A stretch of 64,000 bases of DNA. Origin: Brevibacillus_H ginsengisoli (GTDB lineage Bacteria > Bacillota > Bacilli > Brevibacillales > Brevibacillaceae). Below, one piece after another: positions 50,716 through 60,369 of this stretch. The stretch is from positions 124,001 to 188,000 of the forward strand of contig NZ_JBNJQR010000010.1 in NCBI RefSeq assembly GCF_050113715.1. Direction: 5' to 3'. The first letter of the stretch is position 1, and each line of letters opens with the position of its first letter. The notes beneath the pieces are model-generated. The model was not told the DNA's origin. It ran no database searches and saw only the letters and a list, made by a program, of their open reading frames with translations. The position numbers and the translations under genes were made by a program.

Positions 50716-52275
50716 ATGATGTTGATGTTGTCGTTGCCGATTTATGTAGCGATTGCGGTTCTTGCCGTGGTTGTGGTGCTTGGACTTGTCTTTGCCGCCC
50801 GATATAAGACGGTTGGTGCGGATAAAGCGATGATTGTGACAGGAAGTTTCCTTGGTTCCCGCATTGTGAAGACAGATGAGCATGGCGCCAGAGTGAAGAT
50901 TGTGCGCGGCGGCGGTTCGTTTATTCTGCCGATTTTTCAACAGGCGAATTTCCTCAGCTTGCATTCTCATACCTTGGAAATCTCGACTCCGGAAGTATAT
51001 GACTCGAATGGGGTTCCAGTGATGGCCGATTCCGTCACCATTATCAAGATTGGCGGAACAATTGAAGACATTGCTACAGCCGCAGAGCAATTCATGGGCA
51101 AATCGGATGAAGAATTGCGCGGGCAAGCCAAGGAGGTGCTGGAAGGTCATTTGCGCTCCATCGTAGGTAGTATGGCGATTAAGGATTTGAACCGTGATAA
51201 GGAAAAATTCGCACAGGAGATTCAGACAGTCGCTGCGCAGGACCTGCAAAAGATGGGGCTGGTCATTGTCAGTCTCACGATCCGCGATTTGCGCGACAAG
51301 AACGACTATTTGAAATCGCTAGGTCTTCCAGAGATTGCAGCCGTAAAAAGAGACGCGATCATTGCGCAGGCTGAAGCTGATAAGGAAGCGCGAATCCGTC
51401 GTGCCAGAGCGGAAGAGGAAGCACAAAAGGCGGAATTGTTAAAAGAAACGAACATCGCCGAAGCCGAAAAAGAAAAAGAGCTGAAGGTAGCCTCTTTCAA
51501 ACAGGAACAGGATAGAGCCAAGGCGGAAGCGGACCAGGCGTATCGATTGCAGGAAGCGGTCACTCGTCAAAAAGTAACGGAAGAAGAGATGAAGGTTACC
51601 CTCGTCCAAAAAGAAAAAGAGATCGAGTTGGAAGAAAAAGAAATCCAACGTCGCGAGAAACAATACGATGCGGAAGTGAAGAAGAAAGCGGATGCCGATC
51701 GTTATGCCGTGGAGCAAGCGGCCGAAGCAGACAAGATTCGCTTGATTCGGGAAGCGGAAGCACATGCCGAGCAGAAACGCGTGGAAGGACTCGCGCAGGC
51801 CGAAGCGGAGAAAGCGAAAGGGATCGCGCAAGCTGAGGCTGAAAAGGCAAAAGGGATGGCGGAAGCCGAAGTTACCCGCTTGAAGCTGGAAGCCGAAGCG
51901 GAAGGGAAGCAGAAGCTGGCGGAGGCGTACGAGAAGTTTGGTCAGGCAGCGGTGCTGGAGCTGGTTCTCAAGACGATGCCAGAGCTTGCTAGCAAGATCG
52001 CCGAGCCAATCCGTTCGATTGATAAAGTCACCGTGATTGACAACGGGAATGGCCAAGGAGACGGCATCAATCGATTCAGCAACAACGTAACCAAGCTGAT
52101 GACACAACTCCCGGAGATGCTCAAGGATACAACGGGACTTGACTTGAACAGCATGATCTCCACGATGATTAAACCTACGACAGAACCATCCATCCCTGTT
52201 CCGGCGGCCAATGAAATCATGGATAAAAGCATGAGTGAAGTAGCGGTTGCCAACAAGGAGACACTAGAAAAATAA
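50716..52275 (+). CDS. floT: flotillin
   Basis: This 519-aa protein has an N-terminal membrane hairpin, an SPFH/PHB domain (about residues 40-200: FLSLHSHTLEISTPEVYDSNGVPVMADSVTIIKIGG) and a long coiled coil rich in Ala/Glu/Lys (about 220-420: EAEKAKGIAQAEAEKAKGMAEAE). Flotillins organise functional membrane microdomains and membrane fluidity. Two ATGs (50716, 50719) are both possible after GGAGGGG. Co-transcribed with the NfeD gene. Confidence 0.93.
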   Translation: MMLMLSLPIYVAIAVLAVVVVLGLVFAARYKTVGADKAMIVTGSFLGSRIVKTDEHGARVKIVRGGGSFILPIFQQANFLSLHSHTLEISTPEVYDSNGVPVMADSVTIIKIGGTIEDIATAAEQFMGKSDEELRGQAKEVLEGHLRSIVGSMAIKDLNRDKEKFAQEIQTVAAQDLQKMGLVIVSLTIRDLRDKNDYLKSLGLPEIAAVKRDAIIAQAEADKEARIRRARAEEEAQKAELLKETNIAEAEKEKELKVASFKQEQDRAKAEADQAYRLQEAVTRQKVTEEEMKVTLVQKEKEIELEEKEIQRREKQYDAEVKKKADADRYAVEQAAEADKIRLIREAEAHAEQKRVEGLAQAEAEKAKGIAQAEAEKAKGMAEAEVTRLKLEAEAEGKQKLAEAYEKFGQAAVLELVLKTMPELASKIAEPIRSIDKVTVIDNGNGQGDGINRFSNNVTKLMTQLPEMLKDTTGLDLNSMISTMIKPTTEPSIPVPAANEIMDKSMSEVAVANKETLEK

Positions 52276-52287
52276 GTGAATACCAAT

Positions 52288-52337
52288 AAACGGCGATTCT
52301 ATAGGTCAAGTAAATGACCTGTGGGATCGTCGTTTTA
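52288..52337 (+). terminator. terminator of the nfeD-floT operon
   Basis: AAACGGCGATTCTATAGGTCA pairs with TGACCTGTGGGATCGTCGTTT (few mismatches), followed by TATAT. Confidence 0.8.
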
Positions 52338-52344
52338 TATAATT

Positions 52345-52388
52345 AGAACGTGCAACTACTTTATGGTGATAAAGTAGTTGCACGTTCT
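52345..52388. repeat. long hairpin of repeat copy D
   Basis: AGAACGTGCAACTACTTTA and TAAAGTAGTTGCACGTTCT are 19-bp perfect arms around TGGTGA. floT already has its own terminator just before, so this hairpin belongs to the repeat unit. Confidence 0.82.
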
Positions 52389-52521
52389 TTCCATTTTCGT
52401 TAGCCCGCTTAAGACAAGACTTCGTCCACTTTTTCTTGTCGACTCCCTTCCGTAGTGAACGGAGCGGACAGTAGAAGCTTCACGAGAGCTTAAACAGAGA
52501 GCCGATGGACGAAGTCTTGTC
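52389..52521 (+). repeat. dispersed modular repeat, copy D (short form)
   Basis: The TTCGTTAGCCCGCTT linker is followed by GACAAGACTTCGTCCA (52413-52428), the shared core (TTCTTGTCGACTCCCTTCCG, GAGCGGACAG, GAGCTTAAACAGAGA) and TGGACGAAGTCTTGTC (52506-52521). The two ends are perfect 16-bp inverted repeats. Both arms carry the ACAAG/CTTGT change relative to AAAAG/CTTTT in copies B and C, that is, a paired change. Confidence 0.88.
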
Positions 52522-52615
52522 TCTACCCAATTCTTCACATGACAAATTTTGAATAATATGCAAAAATATTCTGATAAACTAGTTTAGGTCACCGAATTAG
52601 CTGTGGAGGGTAGCC

Positions 52616-54634
52616 ATGAGATTTTCTAGGTATTTGGCCTTCGCGTTCATCGTTCTCTATATTGTTCTTTACTATGGATGGCTTCTCATTTTCAATCAGA
52701 ATTCTCAGATAAAATTGCTAGGCGGGAACACCTTGCAGCTTTTGGCGGCAATGGTTACTACCTATTGGTTAATGAAGACGTACCGATCAGCCTCCGCAAA
52801 AGACAAGGGCTTTTGGTTCCTGCTCACAGGCGGATCGCTTAGTTTTGTCATTGCGCAAATGATCTGGAATTACCAGGAGCTTTACTTGCAATTGAAACCT
52901 CCTGTGCCTGGATGGGCAGATTTGTTCTGGGTTTTGCAATGTCTGTGTTTCCTGGCGGGAGTGATTTATAAGCTCATCCGCACCCCAAAAAATCATGCCG
53001 TTATACGAACCTTTATCGACATCCTTACGTTTGCGATCGCTTCGTTCACCTTGAGCTGGGCATATGTTATTGAGCCGGTTCTATCCAATGCGGTGCGCTT
53101 CGAATGCAAGGGTTACCTTATTTTATATTTGATTTATATATCAGCGAATATGCTCCTTTTCTTGGGGATGGTGATCATATCCCTTGTTTCGTCTGAACAG
53201 GTATCGCGAATGCCTTTTATGCTGATTACTTGCGGATTTTTAATCAAGGCGGCGTCGAACTTTGCCAATTTTCTGTTGATCGGTCAGGAAGAACCGAGCA
53301 GTTATTATGGCGGGATGATCGATCCGCTATACTCACTTGGACTTTTGCTTATCGGAATTGCCGGCTATTGTCAGGAGGATACAAGTTCGCGTTCCAAGCT
53401 GCTTCAAGAACGCTTTCCAGCCAAGGATAATCAGGGCTTCGTCGGTTTCATCCCATTTATTAGCGCCATGCTTTTATTTTTCGTCTCTATTGACAAGGCG
53501 CAGATGACACCTATGATTACAGTAGGCTGTATTCTTGCGCTCAGCCTTGTTATGCTAAGACAGATCATTTATATGCAGGAGAAAAGGGCGAACCAAGCGG
53601 CCTTAATCGAAGCGGAGGCCCGCTATCGAGGGCTGGTCGAGGAGTCGCCTGTGGGTGTGTTTATTCTTCAAAATGAAAAGCTCGTCTATGTAAATCCGCG
53701 ATTTGCCGAAATATTTGGCTATACCGTCGAAGAGATGGAGTTGACCCAGTTTGAAACGTACATTCGCTCAAGTTCCCGTGCAAAGATCAGTGAAGTGATG
53801 CGTAGAAGCCTGGAAGGAGAGCATGTTCCACGTCTGGAAACGCAAGGCTATCACAAGGATAAGTCCACGCTTTATCTGGAGACCCACTTCTCCTTGACGA
53901 TATTTGGCGGCAAGCTGGCGATAACCGGCACTCTGCTGGATATTACCGATCGCAAACAGGCCGAAGAACTTCTGAGAAAATCAGATAAGCTGACGGTAGC
54001 GGGAGAGCTGGCAGCCGGGATCGCTCATGAGATTCGCAATCCGCTTACGTCCCTTAAAGGCTTTGTTCAATTACTAGAATCCGAGACTGCGACCAAACAG
54101 GAATATTATCAAATCATGCATGGCGAGATTGATCGGATCAATCGTATCGTGAACGATTTTTTGACCTTGGCGAAACCGCAGATGACTCAAGTGGTGCGAA
54201 TGAGTGTTCAACCGATTCTACAGAACGTCATCTCTTTGTTAGAACCCCAGCTATTGCTGCTCAACATGCAAGTAAAAGTAAGGGTTTCGGCAGATTTGCC
54301 TCTCATCGTGTGTGAAGAAAGTCAATTGAAGCAGCTTTTTATCAATATCATCAAGAATTCGATGGAAGCGATGCCTCATGGGGGAAGTATCCGGATACGC
54401 GTAAAACGGAAGAATGAAAGAGAAGTTGTCATCCGTTTTCTTGACCATGGCAGCGGGATCCCAAAAGAACGGATGGAGAGACTGGGGGAACCCTTCTACA
54501 CCACTAAGGAAAAGGGGACGGGTCTTGGCTTGATGATGTGCTATAAAATCGTGGAAGCGCACAACGGACGTATAGAAATGATCAGCGAGCTTGGCAAAGG
54601 TACGAACGTCGATATTCTCTTGCCGTTTGATTAG
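52616..54634 (+). CDS. orphan sensor histidine kinase
   Basis: This 672-aa protein has about nine N-terminal membrane helices (to about residue 320), a PAS domain (about 340-450: EARYRGLVEESPVGVFILQNEKLVYVNPRFAEIFGY), HisKA with the phospho-accepting H471 in AHEIRNPLTSLKGF, and HATPase_c (NSMEAMPHGGSI, DHGSGIP, GTGLGLMMCYKIVE). No response regulator is adjacent. The PAS-HisKA arrangement resembles the Kin kinases that feed the sporulation phosphorelay; that role is inferred. Confidence 0.9.
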   Translation: MRFSRYLAFAFIVLYIVLYYGWLLIFNQNSQIKLLGGNTLQLLAAMVTTYWLMKTYRSASAKDKGFWFLLTGGSLSFVIAQMIWNYQELYLQLKPPVPGWADLFWVLQCLCFLAGVIYKLIRTPKNHAVIRTFIDILTFAIASFTLSWAYVIEPVLSNAVRFECKGYLILYLIYISANMLLFLGMVIISLVSSEQVSRMPFMLITCGFLIKAASNFANFLLIGQEEPSSYYGGMIDPLYSLGLLLIGIAGYCQEDTSSRSKLLQERFPAKDNQGFVGFIPFISAMLLFFVSIDKAQMTPMITVGCILALSLVMLRQIIYMQEKRANQAALIEAEARYRGLVEESPVGVFILQNEKLVYVNPRFAEIFGYTVEEMELTQFETYIRSSSRAKISEVMRRSLEGEHVPRLETQGYHKDKSTLYLETHFSLTIFGGKLAITGTLLDITDRKQAEELLRKSDKLTVAGELAAGIAHEIRNPLTSLKGFVQLLESETATKQEYYQIMHGEIDRINRIVNDFLTLAKPQMTQVVRMSVQPILQNVISLLEPQLLLLNMQVKVRVSADLPLIVCEESQLKQLFINIIKNSMEAMPHGGSIRIRVKRKNEREVVIRFLDHGSGIPKERMERLGEPFYTTKEKGTGLGLMMCYKIVEAHNGRIEMISELGKGTNVDILLPFD

Positions 54635-54658
54635 GAGGTAAAGGAGTGGATACATATA

Positions 54659-56050
54659 ATGGAACAAACAGCAGAACGGGGAAAAGCAACCCTGACAGAA
54701 GGCCCTATCGCCAAAACACTTTTCTTCTTTGCGCTTCCCATTCTGTTCGGCAATGTCCTGCAATCGTTGAATGGATCGATTAATTCGATATGGGTCGGGA
54801 AATTTCTGGGGGAGACCGCTCTGGCCGCCACCTCCAATGCGAATATCATCATGTTTTTTCTCTTAAGCTCGATCTTTGGAATCGGAATGGCCTCGACCAT
54901 TTTGATCGGTCAGAGCATTGGAGCCAAGGATATGGAACAAGCCAAGCGAGTGGTAGGCAGCAGCGCTTTGTTCTTTTTCACCCTGGCTATAATCATTGCC
55001 GCGGCGGGTTATATTCTCTCGCCGCATATTCTATCGTGGATGCATACGCCAGCTGATGTCTTGCCACTTGCGATGGCCTACACGCGCATTCTGTTTGTCG
55101 GGATTCCTTTCATGTATGGATATAACTTCATCATGATGATTCTAAGAGGATCTGGGGATTCCAAGACTCCGTTTTACTTTTTGCTGCTGTCTGTTGGTTT
55201 AGACATATTGTTCAACCCCTTGTTGATTTTTGGGATTGGTCCGTTTCCGAAGTTGGGGATTGCGGGCTCGGCGCTTTCAACTTTTATTGCCCAGGTAGTC
55301 AGCCTTATCTGTCTGACGATCTATTTGTATCGAAAAGAATATTTCCTGCGGATTACCCGTACCGAGCTCCATTATCTGAGATTCGACAGCCAAATCATCG
55401 GATCGCTGATTAAAAAAGGCATTCCGATGGGCTTTCAGATGATGGTTGTCTCGTCCAGCGCGATCGCTTTGGTCAATTTGGTCAACCGCTTCGGCTCCGA
55501 TGCGACGGCCGCTTATGGTGCGGCCACACAGCTGTCCAATTACATCCAAATGCCTGCGATGGCGATCGGGGCTGCTGTCTCCTCCGTCACTGCACAGAAC
55601 GTAGGGGCGGGGAAGTGGGATCGCGTGCATAGAACGACGTTGATCGGGGTGTTGTTCAACTTTCTGATGTCCGGAGTATTGGCGGCCTTGCTGTACGTGT
55701 ATAATCGGGAGGCACTGTCTCTGTTTCTGCCGGCACAAGGAAATGCCATCAACATAGGCATGCATATCAATTCGCTGACATTGTGGGCGTTTGTTTTGTT
55801 TGGAATTAACTTCGTTTTGGCTGGTGTGATCCGTTCGACCGGTGCTGTGGTTGTTCCGTTGATGGTGACGTTCATCGCGCTTTGGATTATCCGCATACCG
55901 CTCGCTTATTATTTGGCGGGTGCCTATGGCTTGGACAGCATCTGGTGGAGTTTTCCTATCAGCTTCTCCATCGCGGTCTGTCTCTCCCTTCTTTATTATT
56001 TGTTCGGCAATTGGAAACAGGCCAAAATGCTTGAGGCGAAAAAAATTTAG
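54659..56050 (+). CDS. MATE family efflux transporter
   Basis: This 463-aa protein has 12 helices in two MatE halves: TLFFFALPILFGNVLQSLNGSINSIWVGKFLGETALAATSNAN, and SLIKKGIPMGFQMMVVSSSAIALVNLVNRFGSDATAAYGAATQLSNYIQMPAMAIGAA. It belongs to the DinF/NorM-like Firmicute group and exports cationic compounds by ion antiport. It follows the kinase gene by 24 bp and could be co-transcribed. Confidence 0.92.
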   Translation: MEQTAERGKATLTEGPIAKTLFFFALPILFGNVLQSLNGSINSIWVGKFLGETALAATSNANIIMFFLLSSIFGIGMASTILIGQSIGAKDMEQAKRVVGSSALFFFTLAIIIAAAGYILSPHILSWMHTPADVLPLAMAYTRILFVGIPFMYGYNFIMMILRGSGDSKTPFYFLLLSVGLDILFNPLLIFGIGPFPKLGIAGSALSTFIAQVVSLICLTIYLYRKEYFLRITRTELHYLRFDSQIIGSLIKKGIPMGFQMMVVSSSAIALVNLVNRFGSDATAAYGAATQLSNYIQMPAMAIGAAVSSVTAQNVGAGKWDRVHRTTLIGVLFNFLMSGVLAALLYVYNREALSLFLPAQGNAINIGMHINSLTLWAFVLFGINFVLAGVIRSTGAVVVPLMVTFIALWIIRIPLAYYLAGAYGLDSIWWSFPISFSIAVCLSLLYYLFGNWKQAKMLEAKKI

Positions 56051-56080
56051 ACTTTCGACATGTTTGGACACGTCAATGAT

Positions 56081-56110
56081 TTGACCTAATGCGGGGAAAG
56101 ATGGTATTCT
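56081..56110 (+). promoter_or_regulatory. sigma-A promoter of the cold-shock gene
   Basis: TTGACC (56081-56086) and TATTCT (56105-56110) are separated by 18 bp. The resulting leader of over 100 nt before the ATG at 56230 is typical of cold-shock genes. Confidence 0.6.
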
Positions 56111-56229
56111 TAGATGCAGTTAAATGTGTTGAAGATCATAAAGCTGTTTGGCCTCTTGTTAAACATTAGGGCGAAGGATGTTTAGGATTTTCAACTTTTT
56201 ACCAAAATGTTAATTGGGAGGCTACAAAC

Positions 56230-56427
56230 ATGACAGGAAAAGTTAAATGGTTTAATGCAGAAAAAGGTTTCGGTTTCATCGAGCGTGAAGATGGTGACGA
56301 CGTATTCGTTCACTTCTCCGCAATCCAAGGTAATGGTTTCAAAAGCTTGAACGAAGGCGAATCTGTTGAGTTCGACATTGTGGATGGCAACCGTGGTCCA
56401 CAAGCTGCAAACGTAGTTCGTCTGTAA
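56230..56427 (+). CDS. cold-shock protein (CspA/CspB family)
   Basis: This 65-aa single cold-shock domain has both RNA-binding motifs, KGFGFIE (RNP1) and VFVHFS (RNP2), plus the usual GKVKWFN start. It acts as an RNA chaperone and melts secondary structure. TGGGAGG precedes the ATG. The DEAD-box helicase gene follows after a terminator, a meaningful pairing because both unwind RNA. Confidence 0.96.
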   Translation: MTGKVKWFNAEKGFGFIEREDGDDVFVHFSAIQGNGFKSLNEGESVEFDIVDGNRGPQAANVVRL

Positions 56428-56458
56428 TTTGTCTAATAACGTTTAAAAATAAACGAGC

Positions 56459-56502
56459 AAAGAGGGCAGATTCCATTCCAAAGGAATACTGCCCTCTTTT
56501 TC
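56459..56502 (+). terminator. terminator of the cold-shock gene
   Basis: AAGAGGGCAGATTCC pairs with GGAATACTGCCCTCTT (one bulge), followed by TTTC. Confidence 0.88.
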
Positions 56503-56556
56503 AGGGAATAAATCAATAGTGAACAATTTTTTTAGCTTAAAGGAGAATGACCAGAA

Positions 56557-58065
56557 TTGGCGACTTTTTATGAATTTGGACTTCATCACTCGATCACTCG
56601 AGCATTGAATGATATGGGCTTTGAAGAGGCTACACCAGTACAAACGCAAACCATCCCGCTTGCCTTGGAAGGTAAGGATTTAATCGGACAGGCACAAACG
56701 GGAACAGGTAAAACAGCGGCTTTCGGTATTCCGTTGATCGAACGACTGAATGTAGACGAAGAAGCGATTCAGGGCCTGGTATTGGCTCCGACTCGTGAGT
56801 TGGCAGTACAGGTAGCAGAAGAAGTAAACAAGATCGGGAATGTCAAAGGCATCCGTGCCCTGCCAATCTATGGTGGGCAAGATATTACCCGTCAAATCAA
56901 GGCATTAAAGAAAAAACCTCAACTCATCGTGGCTACACCTGGACGTTTCATGGATCACATGAGAAGAAAGACCATTCGTCTTAACTCGATCCGCATGGTT
57001 GTCCTGGACGAAGCGGATGAAATGTTGAACATGGGCTTTATCGATGATATTACAGAGATTCTTTCGGAGATTCCGGAAGAACGCCAAACCTTGCTGTTCT
57101 CAGCTACGATGCCGAAACAAATCAAGGATCTTGCGGTTAAGTTCATGAAAGATCCAGAGTTGATCGCCGTCAAAGCGAAAGAGCTGACGATCTCCAGCAT
57201 TGCTCAACAGTACATTGAGCTGCCAGAGAAACAAAAATTCGATGCGCTTACCCGTTTGTTGGACCTGCATACACCGGAATTAGCCATCGTTTTCGGAAGA
57301 ACGAAGCGAAGAGTAGACGAGCTGTCTGAGGCGTTAAACAAACGCGGCTATTCCGCAGAGGGTATCCACGGCGACTTGAACCAAGCGAAGCGTGACAGCG
57401 TACTGCGTCGTTTCAAGGAAGGCTCTATTGAAGTTCTTGTCGCAACAGATGTGGCCGCACGCGGTCTGGACATTAGCGGAGTTACCCATGTGTTCAACTT
57501 CGACATTCCACAAGACCCGGAAAGCTATGTACACCGAATTGGCCGAACAGGCCGCGCGGGTAAAACAGGCTTAGCCATTACATTTGTGACACCGCGTGAA
57601 ATCGAGCATATCCGCACGATTGAACGAATCACCAACCGCAAAATGGAGCGCCGTTCTGTTCCGACAATGGCTGAAGCGATTGAAGGACAACAGCGCATGG
57701 TGATTGAGAAGCTGCTCGATATTGTGCAAGAAGGACAGCTTCATAATTATCACGCTGCGGCAGAAGAACTGTTGGAAGAAACCGACTCTATCACCTTGGT
57801 ATCAGCCGCATTGAAAATGCTGACCAAAGAGCCTGACACAACACCAGTTCGTTTGACAGAAGAAGGACCACTACGCGTTAAACAAAAGCCAGCGGGTGGC
57901 AAATTCAGATCGGACAGACGAGGCCCAGGCAAAGGCTTTAACAAGGGTGGCAACTTCAGCAAAGGTGCCGGAGAAAACAAAGGGTCTTATGGCAAAGGCG
58001 GCGGAGCGCCAAGAGGCAAAAAGGGAAATCCGCGTCCGAACCGCAAACCGGTAACGACAACCTAA
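56557..58065 (+). CDS. DEAD-box ATP-dependent RNA helicase (CshA-like)
   Basis: This 502-aa helicase has the full motif set: Q-motif (FEEATPVQTQTIP), AQTGTGKT, PTRELAVQ, TPGR, DEAD, SAT, ARGLDI and HRIGRTGR. The C-terminal tail after about residue 430 is basic and Gly/Lys/Arg-rich, as in CshA, which works in ribosome assembly and mRNA decay. It starts with TTG (MATFYEFGL), 11 nt after AAAGGAG; no in-frame ATG lies nearby. Confidence 0.93.
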   Translation: MATFYEFGLHHSITRALNDMGFEEATPVQTQTIPLALEGKDLIGQAQTGTGKTAAFGIPLIERLNVDEEAIQGLVLAPTRELAVQVAEEVNKIGNVKGIRALPIYGGQDITRQIKALKKKPQLIVATPGRFMDHMRRKTIRLNSIRMVVLDEADEMLNMGFIDDITEILSEIPEERQTLLFSATMPKQIKDLAVKFMKDPELIAVKAKELTISSIAQQYIELPEKQKFDALTRLLDLHTPELAIVFGRTKRRVDELSEALNKRGYSAEGIHGDLNQAKRDSVLRRFKEGSIEVLVATDVAARGLDISGVTHVFNFDIPQDPESYVHRIGRTGRAGKTGLAITFVTPREIEHIRTIERITNRKMERRSVPTMAEAIEGQQRMVIEKLLDIVQEGQLHNYHAAAEELLEETDSITLVSAALKMLTKEPDTTPVRLTEEGPLRVKQKPAGGKFRSDRRGPGKGFNKGGNFSKGAGENKGSYGKGGGAPRGKKGNPRPNRKPVTTT

Positions 58066-58089
58066 CTTAATTGGCAATACGTAGATTTA

Positions 58090-58120
58090 AAAAAGCCGGG
58101 GAAACTCGGCTTTTTTGTTT
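58090..58120 (+). terminator. terminator after the helicase gene
   Basis: AAAAAAGCCG pairs with CGGCTTTTTT around GGGAAACT, followed by GTTTT. Confidence 0.88.
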
Positions 58121-58198
58121 TTAAATCGTCGCCAAAGACTCGGCAATCGCCGATGATTCCTAATCGCGCGGCTTTGCCTCAATTAGTCGGGAAGACGG

Positions 58199-58864
58199 TC
58201 ACGGAGTATGGACAGTTTTAAGATGCTGAAGGTTCCAATATGTTTCATCCCCATCCCCATCTACGATGATGACTGAATTGCTTGCCACTTTTTTAAGCAA
58301 TCCGATTTTATAGGGATGGTCACCTATATCGAACACAACGATACTGCCTTCCAATCGTTTGAGTTGTTCCTCAAATGTTCGCGAGGTACTGGGGAGCATC
58401 GAAGAAAACGGGATGTTTTGGTTGTTAAGGGTGTATGGCGTAACATTTTGGGTATAGGGAACCAACCATTTTAGATGATGCATGGCGATCGACATGGTTT
58501 TATAAACCGGGGAATTGAATAAGAAGTAGTCATTGAGCACATTCAGGACATAGCCATGTATCGTTTGATTGCCTGTCACATAAATCTTGACGAACATGCC
58601 TTTTGCGTTTAACAGGATCTTGCGAAAAGAGATTCGATCCTGATCATTGCTGGGAGTGCTATTATCAGGTAACACAAGCTTTGGGTCGGGGGTTCGATTA
58701 AGATTGAGATTTTGCACTTGCATGAGAGGAAAATAGAAATAATCTTGCCCATTGAACAGTACAAGGATGTCATTGCCGTAATCAATGAGAATGCCTGTAT
58801 GCTTGGTCTTCCCCGATAACTCCAGGAACACCTGCTTGTAGAGAAACTGATCCAAGAAATTCAT
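58199..58864 (-). CDS. CotB-related spore coat protein (tentative)
   Basis: This 221-aa protein repeats short units seen in CotB and DUF2642-type coat proteins: FLDQFLYKQVFLELSGKTKHTGILIDYGNDILVLFNGQDYFYFPLMQV, RKILLNAKGMFVKIYVTGNQTIHGYVLNVLNDYFLF and QLKRLEGSIVVFDIGDHPYKIGLLKK. Each is a strand-rich unit ending in a ligand-like HLK or hydrophobic turn. ATG 58864 is chosen since GGAGGAGGAGG lies just upstream. It sits next to the CotB gene on the same strand. Spore coat role inferred. Confidence 0.65.
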   Translation of the reverse strand: MNFLDQFLYKQVFLELSGKTKHTGILIDYGNDILVLFNGQDYFYFPLMQVQNLNLNRTPDPKLVLPDNSTPSNDQDRISFRKILLNAKGMFVKIYVTGNQTIHGYVLNVLNDYFLFNSPVYKTMSIAMHHLKWLVPYTQNVTPYTLNNQNIPFSSMLPSTSRTFEEQLKRLEGSIVVFDIGDHPYKIGLLKKVASNSVIIVDGDGDETYWNLQHLKTVHTP

Positions 58865-58982
58865 CTTCCTACCTCCTCCTCCTACTGGCCCCGTGGGTGC
58901 ACTGGCTTCAGACCTAACCAGCGCATCCCGCACAGATAAAAGAATGTTGTAGGGGCTCTCACATGAAGCTCCGTATACACAC

Positions 58983-60125
58983 TTATTTTGTTCGACGAAT
59001 TGAAGCTCCCTTTTGTATGAAAAGCCCTTGAATTCCTCCGCGTCTATTCATGGAGATCGTAAGGATGGGGGGTGCTGCATGATTTATCCAAATGGATTTT
59101 CTACTTTGGATGGCGTCAAGTCTGCTTCGTTGGGTGGCGACAAGTTGCCTTTGTTGTTTACGGGAAACTTTTGCCTTTTGGATATTCCTGCGACCCAGTG
59201 AGGGAGTTCTTACCTGTTTCCTTTGCTTTCTGGAGGTTACGATCTGAATGACACTGCGACGGGAGTAGCGAAGTCGATTAATCGTTGTTTTGGTGCCGCG
59301 TTTAATTCTGTTTTTTCTGCCACTCTTCGAACTTTTAGAAGAAATACGTTTAGCTCTTCGAATCGTTACCCAGTTTTTTTTTTCATTTAAGCTGTTACCC
59401 TGATTTACTTGGTTTTGTGATAAATCTTCTTCGTTTATCGCTTCGCTATTTTGATTAACCGCTACGCTGTTCGTGTAGCTAATATTGCGGATATGGTCGA
59501 CCGCGATCCTATATATTTCTTTGTTGTGAATGACTACGACATAGTCTTCCCAATTGTCTGTAAGAATGCCTTCCACCATTTCTGGGCCGCCACGATTAAT
59601 TTTGACCCAACGATTATGCAGATTGGTCAGGAGATTGCTGAGATTAGGGGCATCAACATAGTTCGGATATTGACTGAGCACTTTTTCGTTTCCAGGCTCT
59701 TCAGTGATGCTTCGAATGTGATGGGACGTGTAGTAGAGTATGCCATCTTCTTTCGTTGAGAGGACAAAGAAGTCTGGAGCTACACCAAGTAAGCGGCCAA
59801 CTCTTGATTCGGGACCGCCACGGTCAACTCGGACGAGACTGTACTTCATGCTTTCTAATACTTCATTCAAGGTAGGTAAAGAACTAAAACGAACAAAGTA
59901 GTCATCGGGGCGATAGATGGCTGGCGCGTAGGTAACGTTCAGATCTTCTGACATACTTTTGATGTGCTCCAAGTTGTAGAAAATAACGCCTTCGTTCAAC
60001 GTGTCTAGAAGGATATACGACTCGGTGACGGAAATGAGTCTACCGATTTTGCTTTCAGGGCCTCCCTTATACACGCGTACGATCTTTCCAAGCGACGATA
60101 AAAGCGAAGCGGAATTGAACGCCAT
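58983..60125 (-). CDS. cotB: spore coat protein CotB
   Basis: This 380-aa protein has three CotB-type repeats: VRVYKGGPESKIGRLISVTESYILL, VRVDRGGPESRVGRLLGVAPDFFVL and VKINRGGPEMVEGILTDNWEDYVVV. Each ends in an H-IK/RSI segment. A long basic Ser/Arg/Lys-rich tail (about 250-380) follows, where B. subtilis CotB has a Ser/Lys-rich tail phosphorylated by CotH. Length equals that of B. subtilis CotB as I recall it. AAAGGGG precedes the ATG. A CATANNNTA box (minus strand of 60165-60173) resembles a sigma-K -10; its -35 partner is not clear. Confidence 0.88.
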   Translation of the reverse strand: MAFNSASLLSSLGKIVRVYKGGPESKIGRLISVTESYILLDTLNEGVIFYNLEHIKSMSEDLNVTYAPAIYRPDDYFVRFSSLPTLNEVLESMKYSLVRVDRGGPESRVGRLLGVAPDFFVLSTKEDGILYYTSHHIRSITEEPGNEKVLSQYPNYVDAPNLSNLLTNLHNRWVKINRGGPEMVEGILTDNWEDYVVVIHNKEIYRIAVDHIRNISYTNSVAVNQNSEAINEEDLSQNQVNQGNSLNEKKNWVTIRRAKRISSKSSKSGRKNRIKRGTKTTINRLRYSRRSVIQIVTSRKQRKQVRTPSLGRRNIQKAKVSRKQQRQLVATQRSRLDAIQSRKSIWINHAAPPILTISMNRRGGIQGLFIQKGASIRRTK

Positions 60126-60369
60126 TCAAACTGACCCCTTTCAAATATCTTTAAGGTTGATTTGTAATGTATGTATATGAGACTAGAAATGAGCTGATAT
60201 AAACGTTTCCCTAGATTTTGTAAAATAGTCGTCCATCTATCGACGAGTAACTAGGAGACATTCGTTTAGGAAATCTTTCTCAAAAGTGACGAACAACTAT
60301 AGGTGAATAGCTTATCCCTTTCCTTACGGGATGAATAGGATAACAAGTGAGCGGAAGGAGGGGGAGAAA

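Noticed and set aside
51306..52107. Long minus-strand frames inside the flotillin gene
   Set aside because: They are shadows of the Ala/Glu/Lys-rich coiled-coil codons on the plus strand.
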